Assembly: GCF_014779765.1 (NCBI RefSeq)
Contig: NZ_JACXZA010000005.1
Span: forward strand, 248,001-312,000
Direction: 5' to 3'
Source: Paenibacillus terricola
Lineage (GTDB): Bacteria > Bacillota > Bacilli > Paenibacillales > Paenibacillaceae
Length of the DNA stretch: 64,000 nucleotides
The notes under the pieces are model-generated. The model did no database searches. It was not told where the DNA came from and saw nothing but the letters and a program-made list of their open reading frames with translations. This document shows positions 8,324-16,012 of the stretch, in pieces. The stretch's first letter is position 1. Every line of letters begins with the position of its first letter. Made by a program: the position numbers and the translations under genes.

Positions 8324-9492
8324 TGGCGCTTCGGAGCAAGTCGCTGCGCCGAATGTCCGCAGCCGCGTTATCGCTGTTGTGCACCCTACTGCTTACGGGC
8401 TGCTGGAATTCGAGGGATATTCAGAATCTCGCCTATGTCACGGCTATCGGGATCGATTACAAGGACAACCATTATATCACCTATGTTCAAGTGCTGAACT
8501 TCTCCAATATAGCCCGAACCGAAACAAACACAATCGGCAAGCCTGTGCCGATCTGGATCGGCAAAGGGGAAGGAAATACGGTCGTGGATTCGCTTGACGC
8601 CATGATGGCGACATCCCAGCTTCGCATGTTCTGGGGACATGTCAAGGCGATCGTCTTCACGGAAAACCTAATGCGCATGGGAATAGTCGATACGTTCAAT
8701 GCGCTGAACCGTTATCGGGAAATCCGCTACAGGCTGCTCGTCTACGGAACGAAGGAAAAGCTGGAGAATGTGTTCACCAAGAAATCGCTGCTGAATCTTT
8801 CCCCGCTTGATACGATCATGTATACGCCGGAACAAACCTATTCGCAGCGTTCATTTATTCAGCCTGTATATGGCCATCAAGTGGTCGCTCGGATAAACGA
8901 GCCGGGACAACCCACGATGCTGCCTTCCTTGACGGTTACGAGAGAAATATGGACGGAGGACACGAAGGGCATGCCGCTGCTCAGTATATCAGGCGCCTAC
9001 TTCTTCAACGACAGGGTTCTATCCGGCTGGCTGTCTTCCGAGGATTTGAAAGGTTCGAGGTGGATTCAGAAAGATCTGAAGCAGGCCATTATTCAAGTCC
9101 CGAACAAAGACGAGGTTGCCGCCACTCTAGCTTTGTTAAAGCCAAAATATCGCATTCGACCGATCATCGACAGCGGCAACAAGGTCCGATACGATATCGA
9201 TGTTCGCATCCAAGGAAAGCTGTTTGAGCTGATCAAAGATACGCCGACACGGAAATTAGAGAAGCTCGCCCAAGATGAGGTTATGCAAGAAATTCAGGAA
9301 ACGTATCGCAAAGGGCTGGCGGCCCATTGCGACGTATTCAATCTGGAGGAAGCGCTCTACCGCAAATACCCGAAAATATGGCACAGTCAGCACCGCAAAG
9401 CGCCCTACCAATTATCGGAGGATTCCCTTCGAAAAATAACGGTGAAGGTGTCCCTACGGAACACCGGCAAATATAAGGGACGGGTGGGCTAA
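8323..9492 (+). CDS. Germinant receptor C subunit, Ger(x)C lipoprotein
   Basis: A 389-aa lipoprotein. The signal peptide ends at lipobox LLTG-Cys27, followed by WNSRDIQNLAYVTAIGIDY, the classic Ger(x)C start. The rest is the GerC domain, ending in ITVKVSLRNTGKYKGRVG. The open frame extends far upstream inside gerA, but the signal peptide and the TGATG overlap fix the start at 8323. It is anchored on the outer face of the spore inner membrane and completes the B-A-C receptor encoded here. The germinant cannot be told from the sequence. Confidence 0.94.
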   Translation: MALRSKSLRRMSAAALSLLCTLLLTGCWNSRDIQNLAYVTAIGIDYKDNHYITYVQVLNFSNIARTETNTIGKPVPIWIGKGEGNTVVDSLDAMMATSQLRMFWGHVKAIVFTENLMRMGIVDTFNALNRYREIRYRLLVYGTKEKLENVFTKKSLLNLSPLDTIMYTPEQTYSQRSFIQPVYGHQVVARINEPGQPTMLPSLTVTREIWTEDTKGMPLLSISGAYFFNDRVLSGWLSSEDLKGSRWIQKDLKQAIIQVPNKDEVAATLALLKPKYRIRPIIDSGNKVRYDIDVRIQGKLFELIKDTPTRKLEKLAQDEVMQEIQETYRKGLAAHCDVFNLEEALYRKYPKIWHSQHRKAPYQLSEDSLRKITVKVSLRNTGKYKGRVG

Positions 9493-9576
9493 CGGCGGAA
9501 TCGAGCTGCGCTTGCCGATGAGGCTGTCTGTTGCTTTTCTGTAGGTTTAAGACGGTGAGATGATACAGGTGGACAT

Positions 9577-9630
9577 GAAAGAAGCTGTTGCCAGCGCACC
9601 GGAGGTGTCTATGGCTCAGCTTCTTTCACT
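9577..9630 (-). terminator. Possible terminator between convergent gerC and transglutaminase genes
   Basis: Perfect 11-bp inverted repeat GAAAGAAGCTG (9577-9587) / CAGCTTCTTTC (9620-9630) with a 32-base loop, U-rich on both sides. The loop is longer than usual, hence moderate confidence. Confidence 0.4.
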
Positions 9631-9652
9631 TTCGTTTGCCTATTCAGATGAG

Positions 9653-12400
9653 CTATGGCGTTACTGCCGCCTTGCTGCGGCGTGCGTGAGAAGCGCCGCG
9701 CTGCAGCTGGCGGACAACGTCCGCCAGCTCTTGGACGCTTGGCCCGCGGAATGCGGCGGCTTCGCCGAAGCGCGCGGCTTCGTCCCAGCGCAGGAAGCGG
9801 TCCATCGCCGCCGCATCGCCGCTCGTGAGCGGCAGCTGCGCGCTGTATACGCGCGCGCTCTGCGCCGGCGTGCGGGCGCCGAACCGGCGCTCGACGCGCC
9901 GCCACAGCGCATCCGATGCGGCGAGATAACTCGCCCGCATCGCGAGCGCGCTCGGCGCGTCAGCGCCTGCTGCGCGCGCATAGCCGCGCAGCGCTGCGGC
10001 TACGCCGCGCCGGCGCAGCCGGGCGGCGCCATGCGCCGCCAGCGCGCCGGCCGCGAGCGCGGCTGCGCCAAGCGCCGCGGCCAGCGGCGCTGACGGCGGC
10101 CATGCCGCCGTCCAAGCGGCTTCGCCGCCGGCAGCGACACGGCCGGCGGCGTGCCGCACCGCGTGCGCGAGGGCTTCGCCCGCTCGCGCGAGCGCGTCGG
10201 CGGTCCGCGAAGCGGCCGCCGACAGCCAGGCACCGGCGCCGCCGTCTTGCGCGGCGCTGGTGCCTGGGGCAGCAGCATCGGGCTGGCTGTGGCCGCCCGA
10301 TGCGCTGCTGTGCGCTGCGGCTGCGGAAGGCTGAGCAGCCGATGCGCCGCTGAAGCCCGGCGTTGGGTCGAATGGTACCCAACCAACGCCGGGGAAATAC
10401 ACCTCAACCCATGCATGCGCATCTGAATCGCGCACGACATACGACGCCTTACTCTTCGCGCCTGCGCCCGTTGTCGCATTAGCCAGTGACAAACCCTGCA
10501 CATCGGAAGCCCCGCCAGAGACTCCCGCCGTACCAGCTGCTTCCCCAGCCATTCCAGCAATGATCGCCCCTGCCAACTTATCATCCTCGGTGAAGCTCAT
10601 CAGCTTATTGGCTGCGCCGGGCCAAGCTCCGTTGCCTGCTCCGAGCTTGGCGCTAGCGAACGTTACACTCCCTGCTCCTCCGGTAGAACGCACCGTCTCT
10701 GCAGGCACAGCTCCATCTGTTTCTGAAGCAAGCTCCCCTGGTGCAAAACCTTTCACCCAACGAGCCGGTATCCCCTGCGTACGCAGCATAACGACCATCG
10801 CCGTCGAGAAATGAACGCAGTATCCTTGCTGCTGCTCGAACAGAAAATCATCTACAAAATCCGATCCGACCGGCGGCTGATCCGTTTCATCAAGCGAGTA
10901 CGTGTAATGCGTCTTCAGGAACGATTCCAACGCCTTCACCTTCGCATAGCGAGTCATGCCGCCCCAGCTGTCCTGCCCATCGGCAATGACTTGCGCCGCC
11001 ATCTCCGAGATGCGTGACGGCAAGCTCGAAGGCAGCTGCGTGTACTGCTTCACAATGGCTTCCGGATCATCTTCGGTCGGCCCTTGCAGGGAGTTCAATC
11101 GCTGCAGCAGCTGTTCCTCAGTCAGCGGAGCCTGTGCCTCAACCGTATATGAAGCCACCTTCACGCTGGTGCCTGGCGCAGACAGCGTTCCAGCGTCCTC
11201 ATCCTCCCAATAGCGAAGCTGCTGACGCGATGGCGAATCCGACACCAACCGAGTGACAATCGCATTCGTCCCCCCTGCAAAAAGCGGCAATCCCGCTTCC
11301 GGCGCCGCCAAATGGAACGTTTCTTTCACCGCGCCAATCGAAGTGCCTGGCTCAGCGACAAGCCTGCTCGACCATTCCGTCTCGCTGTTCGCCCATCCCC
11401 GTCCGGTATAGATAGATTTGGACGTGCCGCGCCAATACATCGGTTGATCCGATTCCACAGTGAACATCACCTGATTATTCGAAGCAAGTGATTCGCCTAG
11501 CCTGCTATCATCGAATCCGTAACCCGTCGTCGACTGGCCGCTGCCTCGCGCGTTCGCCGTCTGCGCCGAATAGCGATCCGACAACCGATCGATCGCTCCT
11601 TCCCATCGGTCAGACATTGCCGCTGTCCAAGCGGCAGGCTCCGTAGACCAAGGCTTCTGATAAGCGCCTAGCAGCGCGGCGGCTGCGATCAGCCCGCCCA
11701 CAACAAGCGCTCCACCCGTCCAGCGGCTCTGCCACCCCGCCATCCGACCCGCTCTTGACCCATTATCTGCATCCAGCCCATATACTCGATGCACGCGTGC
11801 CAGCGTAACAGATCCAGCTAACAACAACCATTCAAGCGATGCTCTCGCAACACCCCACTGGGTATCCATGCCAAGCCATTCATGCAGCAGCAGCAGGTAG
11901 AGAAGCGTCGCCAGACCAATTCCATGCGATAGCTGTCTTGCCCATATAATAAGCTGCAATGCAGGAACAAGCAGCGCCCAGCCGAGCAGCAGCACAAGCG
12001 CCCGCACCTCTCCTGACATCAGCCACAAGCCCCCATCGGCCAGATGCATCGCTTCATCCGTCATACGTGATGGAAAACCCATCAGCCAAGACAGCGGAGA
12101 CTGCCCTTCCCCATATAGCCGCCACAGCGTCCATCCGATTACGAGAACATTCCAGAAGAATGCGGCAGCAGCACGCCAGCGAAACAGCTCTCCCGCTGCA
12201 AAACACAACACCGCAATAAGCAGCGGCGCTGCATCCACCTTCAGACTGCCAGTCGGGCGAGTCCACGGCAGAATCCATTCCAGCAGCAAGCCGTACAACA
12301 GAAGACTCGTCCACAGCCGATGGACAAAAGGAACCGCCTCATACAAGCTGCGCTCCTTACGGCGATCATCTTTCACCTTATTACTGGCTTGCCCGCTCAT
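9653..12400 (-). CDS. yebA: Membrane transglutaminase-like protein (TgpA/YebA family)
   Basis: A 915-aa protein. N-terminal transmembrane segments (about 30-240), an extracellular region, then a transglutaminase-like fold with Cys528 (QQGYCVHFSTAMVVMLR), His662 (SDAHAWVEVYFPGVGWV) and Asp678 (PFDPTPGF). Between Cys and His is an extra segment of about 85 Gly/Ala-rich residues, so the Cys-His distance is 134. A further transmembrane helix near 780 precedes a DUF4129-like tail. The C-terminal 220 residues are extremely alanine-rich, matching a local GC peak. The ATG at 12400 has GGAAGGCGGTGAAGG upstream; an in-frame GTG lies 9 bases earlier. It overlaps the DUF58 gene by 20 bases. Last gene of the moxR-DUF58-yebA operon; substrate unknown. 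Confidence 0.9.
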   Translation of the reverse strand: MSGQASNKVKDDRRKERSLYEAVPFVHRLWTSLLLYGLLLEWILPWTRPTGSLKVDAAPLLIAVLCFAAGELFRWRAAAAFFWNVLVIGWTLWRLYGEGQSPLSWLMGFPSRMTDEAMHLADGGLWLMSGEVRALVLLLGWALLVPALQLIIWARQLSHGIGLATLLYLLLLHEWLGMDTQWGVARASLEWLLLAGSVTLARVHRVYGLDADNGSRAGRMAGWQSRWTGGALVVGGLIAAAALLGAYQKPWSTEPAAWTAAMSDRWEGAIDRLSDRYSAQTANARGSGQSTTGYGFDDSRLGESLASNNQVMFTVESDQPMYWRGTSKSIYTGRGWANSETEWSSRLVAEPGTSIGAVKETFHLAAPEAGLPLFAGGTNAIVTRLVSDSPSRQQLRYWEDEDAGTLSAPGTSVKVASYTVEAQAPLTEEQLLQRLNSLQGPTEDDPEAIVKQYTQLPSSLPSRISEMAAQVIADGQDSWGGMTRYAKVKALESFLKTHYTYSLDETDQPPVGSDFVDDFLFEQQQGYCVHFSTAMVVMLRTQGIPARWVKGFAPGELASETDGAVPAETVRSTGGAGSVTFASAKLGAGNGAWPGAANKLMSFTEDDKLAGAIIAGMAGEAAGTAGVSGGASDVQGLSLANATTGAGAKSKASYVVRDSDAHAWVEVYFPGVGWVPFDPTPGFSGASAAQPSAAAAHSSASGGHSQPDAAAPGTSAAQDGGAGAWLSAAASRTADALARAGEALAHAVRHAAGRVAAGGEAAWTAAWPPSAPLAAALGAAALAAGALAAHGAARLRRRGVAAALRGYARAAGADAPSALAMRASYLAASDALWRRVERRFGARTPAQSARVYSAQLPLTSGDAAAMDRFLRWDEAARFGEAAAFRGPSVQELADVVRQLQRGASHARRSKAAVTP

Positions 12401-13907
12401 GGCCTTCACCGCCTTCCGCTATTGCAGTCTGCTGCCCGATATCGCTGCTGTCCGGCATCAGAACCCATACGACGCGAATGCCCGCGCTCTCCCAATCGCG
12501 CTGACGCGCTCGCATCGCAGCCGAAGGCAGTCGATTCGCCGTCAGCACATGCACCTCGATGCGGCAGCCATTCGACGCTGCATAGGCAGCCAGCTGCTCG
12601 CCGATCTCACCGCTTCTCCACTCCGCCGTAATCAACATGAACGTCGCGCCGCTGCTTATTCCTTCGCGTTTCAGCACGGATTCTACGCTTGTTATTCCTT
12701 TCTTGCCCGCAACTGATGCGGCAGTAGATGTCGGCTTCATACGCGCCAACCGTTCTAGCGCCTCCCGCTGAGCCGACAGGCGAGAAGACTGCTGTCCGCT
12801 CCCGTTACTGACGGTTTGCTCGCTGCTATCCAGCAGTCGAAAAGAGAGTCCGCTGCTTACCGCATATCGAACTTGCGCAGCAGCATAACCGGCGGCAGCA
12901 TCAAACCAATAATCGTTGCTGTCATACGCTTCTGCTGCCGTATCAAGCAACAGAAGCAGCGCAGGCGGCTGCGAAGCAGATTCCCGCTTCGTTACCCAGC
13001 TTCCTCCCCGTGAAGCAGCCCGCCAATCGATATGGCGAGCATCGTCTCCCGGGCGATACGGCTGACGCTGCATCCCTGATCGGTCAGCTACCGTCGTCCG
13101 CTGGCGTGGACGCGCACGTTCCGTTCCATGCACATAACCACCGGCCGAAGTCTCGAGTATTCTGCTCTCCGCCGATGTCTTCGACTTGCTGCCTCCAGTC
13201 GGATACTCTAAATGGCCTGACCAATCCGGAAGCACAAGGAAGGACGCCCGCTCCATCCTATCCTTCCCCTCTTGCTTCTCCTGGTTCTCATGTTTGCCTT
13301 TGTCGTCTTGATTTGCCATCCGTACAGGAACAACGCGCTTTATAGCGGTTAAGCCAAAAGCATCACCGATGGTTATCTCTATTGGACGATATCGATAGGC
13401 GCCCCGCGCCAACTCACGAATCGCATATGTGATCTTCCACTCTCGGGCCTGCCATGGCAATCCGACATGACCATAATGAACCGTCCTCTGCTGTCCTCCA
13501 CTCTCATTCCTGCATTCCTCACGAACGTACACCCATAAGAGCGGAAGCGGCATTCGCATTCGAAGCGTCAGCGTGACCTGCAGCTCGCCGCCCGCCGCCG
13601 CCTCCGGCGCCGATAACATACGGAACGCCTCGATGCCAATGACACGTGCGACAAACACAGGAAGCATCCCGACGACGACGATGCCGCTGAGCAGTACGGC
13701 TGCGAATAGCTCTGGCATTTGTCCACGCCATGCAGCAGCCGACACGGCAAACATCCAGCCTGCCGTGAGCACCGTCCACATCCAACGCCGCGTCCGATAG
13801 ATAGGCTGTTGTTGCAACCGTCCTTGCTTCGGCTTGTTCGCTGTTCCATTCAAAGCGCCCTTTACCTTCGTCGTGCTTGCCGCCCGAGGAATACTGCCGC
13901 TATTCAT
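12381..13907 (-). CDS. yeaD: DUF58 domain protein (YeaD-like)
   Basis: A 508-aa membrane-anchored protein. A basic N-terminus and two transmembrane helices (about 40-85) precede a soluble region with the DUF58 signature YRPGDDARHIDWRAASR, then a von Willebrand A-like part (ALLLLLDTAAEAYDS). A charged insert, KGKHENQEKQEGKDRMER, lies near residue 220. Start at 13907: its ATGA overlaps the stop of the MoxR gene, so translation is coupled. The frame is open another 70 codons upstream, but that stretch lies inside moxR and reads as its shadow. Such proteins act with MoxR ATPases and transglutaminase-like partners at the cell envelope; the exact role is unknown. Confidence 0.88.
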   Translation of the reverse strand: MNSGSIPRAASTTKVKGALNGTANKPKQGRLQQQPIYRTRRWMWTVLTAGWMFAVSAAAWRGQMPELFAAVLLSGIVVVGMLPVFVARVIGIEAFRMLSAPEAAAGGELQVTLTLRMRMPLPLLWVYVREECRNESGGQQRTVHYGHVGLPWQAREWKITYAIRELARGAYRYRPIEITIGDAFGLTAIKRVVPVRMANQDDKGKHENQEKQEGKDRMERASFLVLPDWSGHLEYPTGGSKSKTSAESRILETSAGGYVHGTERARPRQRTTVADRSGMQRQPYRPGDDARHIDWRAASRGGSWVTKRESASQPPALLLLLDTAAEAYDSNDYWFDAAAGYAAAQVRYAVSSGLSFRLLDSSEQTVSNGSGQQSSRLSAQREALERLARMKPTSTAASVAGKKGITSVESVLKREGISSGATFMLITAEWRSGEIGEQLAAYAASNGCRIEVHVLTANRLPSAAMRARQRDWESAGIRVVWVLMPDSSDIGQQTAIAEGGEGHERASQ

Positions 13908-14938
13908 CGCCGGCGCCTCCCAGCAACAGAAGCTGGCATCGGCGTACTGCGTATGATGCGCTCCAGTACCGTCGCAGCCGTCTGTCCGGATGCGGCGTAA
14001 GCGGGCTGCACCGTCAACCGATGCGCCAGCACCGGCTCCGCCGTCGCAAGCAGGTCGTCCGGCAGCAGAAACCGCCGGCCTTCCATATAAGCTGTCGCCT
14101 GCGCTGCCCGCAGCCAATCCCGCGATGCACGCGGACTCGCGCCAGCTTCAAGCTCCATCGCCGCACGCGTCTCGCTCACGATCGCAACCGCATATGGCAG
14201 CAGATCAGGATGCACGTGCACCGTTCTGCACTCGCGCTGCATTCTGCGCCATTCTTCTACTGCGATGACCGGCTTCAGAGACGCCGGATCGACCGACCGA
14301 TTGTCGGCCAGCGCAGCGAGCAGACGCACTTCATGCTCAACCGACGGATAGCCGATCGACAGCCGCATCATGAACCGATCTGTCTGCGCCTCCGGCAGCG
14401 CGAAAGTCCCCTCGTAATCCCACGGGTTCTGCGTCGCAATAAGCATGAACGGCTCTGGCAGACGGCGGCTCTCCCCGTCCGTCGTGACGCACCGCTCCTC
14501 CATCGCTTCCAGCAGCGCCGACTGCGTGCGCGGAGGCGTACGGTTTAGCTCGTCGGCCAACACGACATTCGCCATAATCGGCCCCGGCACGAATAGGAAA
14601 GAGCCGCTTCGTCCATCCCATACAGAGCCGCCTATTACATCGGCAGGCTGCATATCAGCCGTCAGCTGAATCCGCTTGAACTGACCGCCTATGACGGCGG
14701 CGAAGGCGCGGGCGAGCATGGTTTTGCCAACGCCCGGCACATCCTCTAGCAGCACATGCCCGCCTGCTAGAAACGCAGCTAGCACCTTCATAATGACTTC
14801 CTCTTTGCCATACAGCACAGACCCGATCTTGCTCTTCATCCGCTCCAGCAGCAGCTCCGGCGGCTCATGCCACTCCCCCGTGCTGCTCCGCACGCCCTCG
14901 TCTTCCGGCCAACGCTCATAATTCGTCACGGTCGTCAT
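13904..14938 (-). CDS. yeaC: MoxR family AAA+ ATPase (YeaC-like)
   Basis: A 344-aa cytoplasmic ATPase. Walker A DVPGVGKT at about 67-73, Walker B VVLADELNR, sensor-1 ATQNPWDYEGTFALPEAQTDRF, all typical of MoxR. The C-terminal lid domain contains SPRASRDWLRAAQATAYMEGR. First gene of an operon with DUF58 and transglutaminase proteins, the arrangement found in Bacillus just before guaA. Such ATPases are thought to act as chaperones or remodelling factors for the membrane partner encoded next. Confidence 0.93.
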   Translation of the reverse strand: MTTVTNYERWPEDEGVRSSTGEWHEPPELLLERMKSKIGSVLYGKEEVIMKVLAAFLAGGHVLLEDVPGVGKTMLARAFAAVIGGQFKRIQLTADMQPADVIGGSVWDGRSGSFLFVPGPIMANVVLADELNRTPPRTQSALLEAMEERCVTTDGESRRLPEPFMLIATQNPWDYEGTFALPEAQTDRFMMRLSIGYPSVEHEVRLLAALADNRSVDPASLKPVIAVEEWRRMQRECRTVHVHPDLLPYAVAIVSETRAAMELEAGASPRASRDWLRAAQATAYMEGRRFLLPDDLLATAEPVLAHRLTVQPAYAASGQTAATVLERIIRSTPMPASVAGRRRR

Positions 14939-15026
14939 TGCGATTCTCCTGCCTCCTGCCCTAATGGAAATCTCTTATCTAGCAGTCTCTCCGAAAATAG
15001 CAATCGTTAGACGCAATAATATGGAT

Positions 15027-15085
15027 TTGATTCTAAACAACAGTTAAAGCTATAATGAATCTATACAATTAGCATCTGGTACTAA
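15027..15085 (+). promoter_or_regulatory. fabI promoter with FapR operator
   Basis: TTGATT (15027-15032), 18 bases, TATAAT (15051-15056). The 17-mer TTAGCATCTGGTACTAA at 15069-15085 closely matches the FapR operator (TTAGTACCTGATACTAA type) and lies just after the expected transcription start. A second half site, TTGGTACTAAT, follows at 15089-15099. fabI should therefore be repressed by FapR and derepressed by malonyl-CoA. Confidence 0.8.
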
Positions 15086-15124
15086 TAGTTGGTACTAATG
15101 AGAAGCAACGTGGAGGGACTATAG

Positions 15125-15901
15125 ATGAACGGATTATTGAACGGGAAGACCGTTGTTGTAATGGGAGTTGCAAACGAAAGAAGCTTGGCATGGGGCATTG
15201 CCAAGTCACTGCACGGCGCAGGGGCTAAACTTATTTTCACTTATCGGAAGGAACGCTCGCTCGCTAAGCTGACGGGATTGCTGCAAGACTCGGCAATTGA
15301 GCCTCTAATGTGCGTATCCTGCGATGTAAACGATGATGCGAGCATCGAAGCCGCATTCGAGGAAATCAAGCAGCAGACGGGCGTCATTCACGGGCTCGTT
15401 CATTCGGTCGCTTTTGCAGAGAAGGATGAATTGAAGGGTGAATACGTCGATACTTCGCGTGAAGGCTTCCTGCTCGCGCAAGACACGAGTGCTTACTCGC
15501 TGGTCGCTGTCGCTAGGGAGGCGAAGAAGCTGATGACAGAGGGTGGAAGCATCGTCACGCAATCGTATATTGGAGCAACCCGCGTCGTTCGTAACTATAA
15601 CGTCATGGGTGTAGCGAAGGCATCGCTCGAAGCAAGCGTTAGATATTTGGCCGAAGACCTCGGCAAATACGGCATTCGCGTCAACGCGGTTTCAGCGGGT
15701 CCGATTCGTACGCTGGCAGCCAAAGGCGTATCGGGCTTCAACGACATCATGACGACGATTGAGGAACGCGCGCCGCTGCGCCGCAACATCGATCAGGACG
15801 AAGTCGGGGACGCAACGCTGTTCCTGCTCAGCAGCCTGTCGCGCGGCGTTACCGGCGATGTGCTGCACGTCGACGCCGGCTATCATATTCTGGGTCTTTA
15901 A
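15125..15901 (+). CDS. fabI: Enoyl-[acyl-carrier-protein] reductase (NADH), FabI
   Basis: A 258-aa short-chain dehydrogenase performing the last step of each fatty-acid elongation cycle. Cofactor motif GVANERSLAWGIA at 14-26. Active site: Tyr148, Tyr158 and Lys165 (RNYNVMGVAKASLEA), the Y-x6-K spacing of FabI. The C-terminus ends with the conserved GDVLHVDAGYHI. ATG at 15125 with GGAGGG. Monocistronic, with a FapR operator before and a terminator after. The AQDTSAYSL segment replaces the usual AQNISAYSL but should not affect activity. Confidence 0.97.
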   Translation: MNGLLNGKTVVVMGVANERSLAWGIAKSLHGAGAKLIFTYRKERSLAKLTGLLQDSAIEPLMCVSCDVNDDASIEAAFEEIKQQTGVIHGLVHSVAFAEKDELKGEYVDTSREGFLLAQDTSAYSLVAVAREAKKLMTEGGSIVTQSYIGATRVVRNYNVMGVAKASLEASVRYLAEDLGKYGIRVNAVSAGPIRTLAAKGVSGFNDIMTTIEERAPLRRNIDQDEVGDATLFLLSSLSRGVTGDVLHVDAGYHILGL

Positions 15902-15910
15902 CAACAACAA

Positions 15911-15940
15911 AACGGCCGCCCTCTCAGGCGGCCGTTCCTT
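15911..15940. terminator. Terminator after fabI
   Basis: AACGGCCGCC (15911-15920) pairs perfectly with GGCGGCCGTT (15927-15936), followed by CCTTCT. It lies between convergent genes and probably serves both. Confidence 0.8.
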
Positions 15941-16012
15941 CTATTAAGTCTATTACTCTATTATTCCATCAGTCTATGAATCTATTATTCCAATAATCCA
16001 ATTTACTCCGAT

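Noticed and set aside
9560-10353. Plus-strand open frames opposite the transglutaminase gene, one with GGAGGTGTCTATG before it
   Set aside because: They lie in the very GC-rich part where all frames stay open. The protein is Ala/Arg-rich without motifs, and the apparent ribosome site is probably chance.
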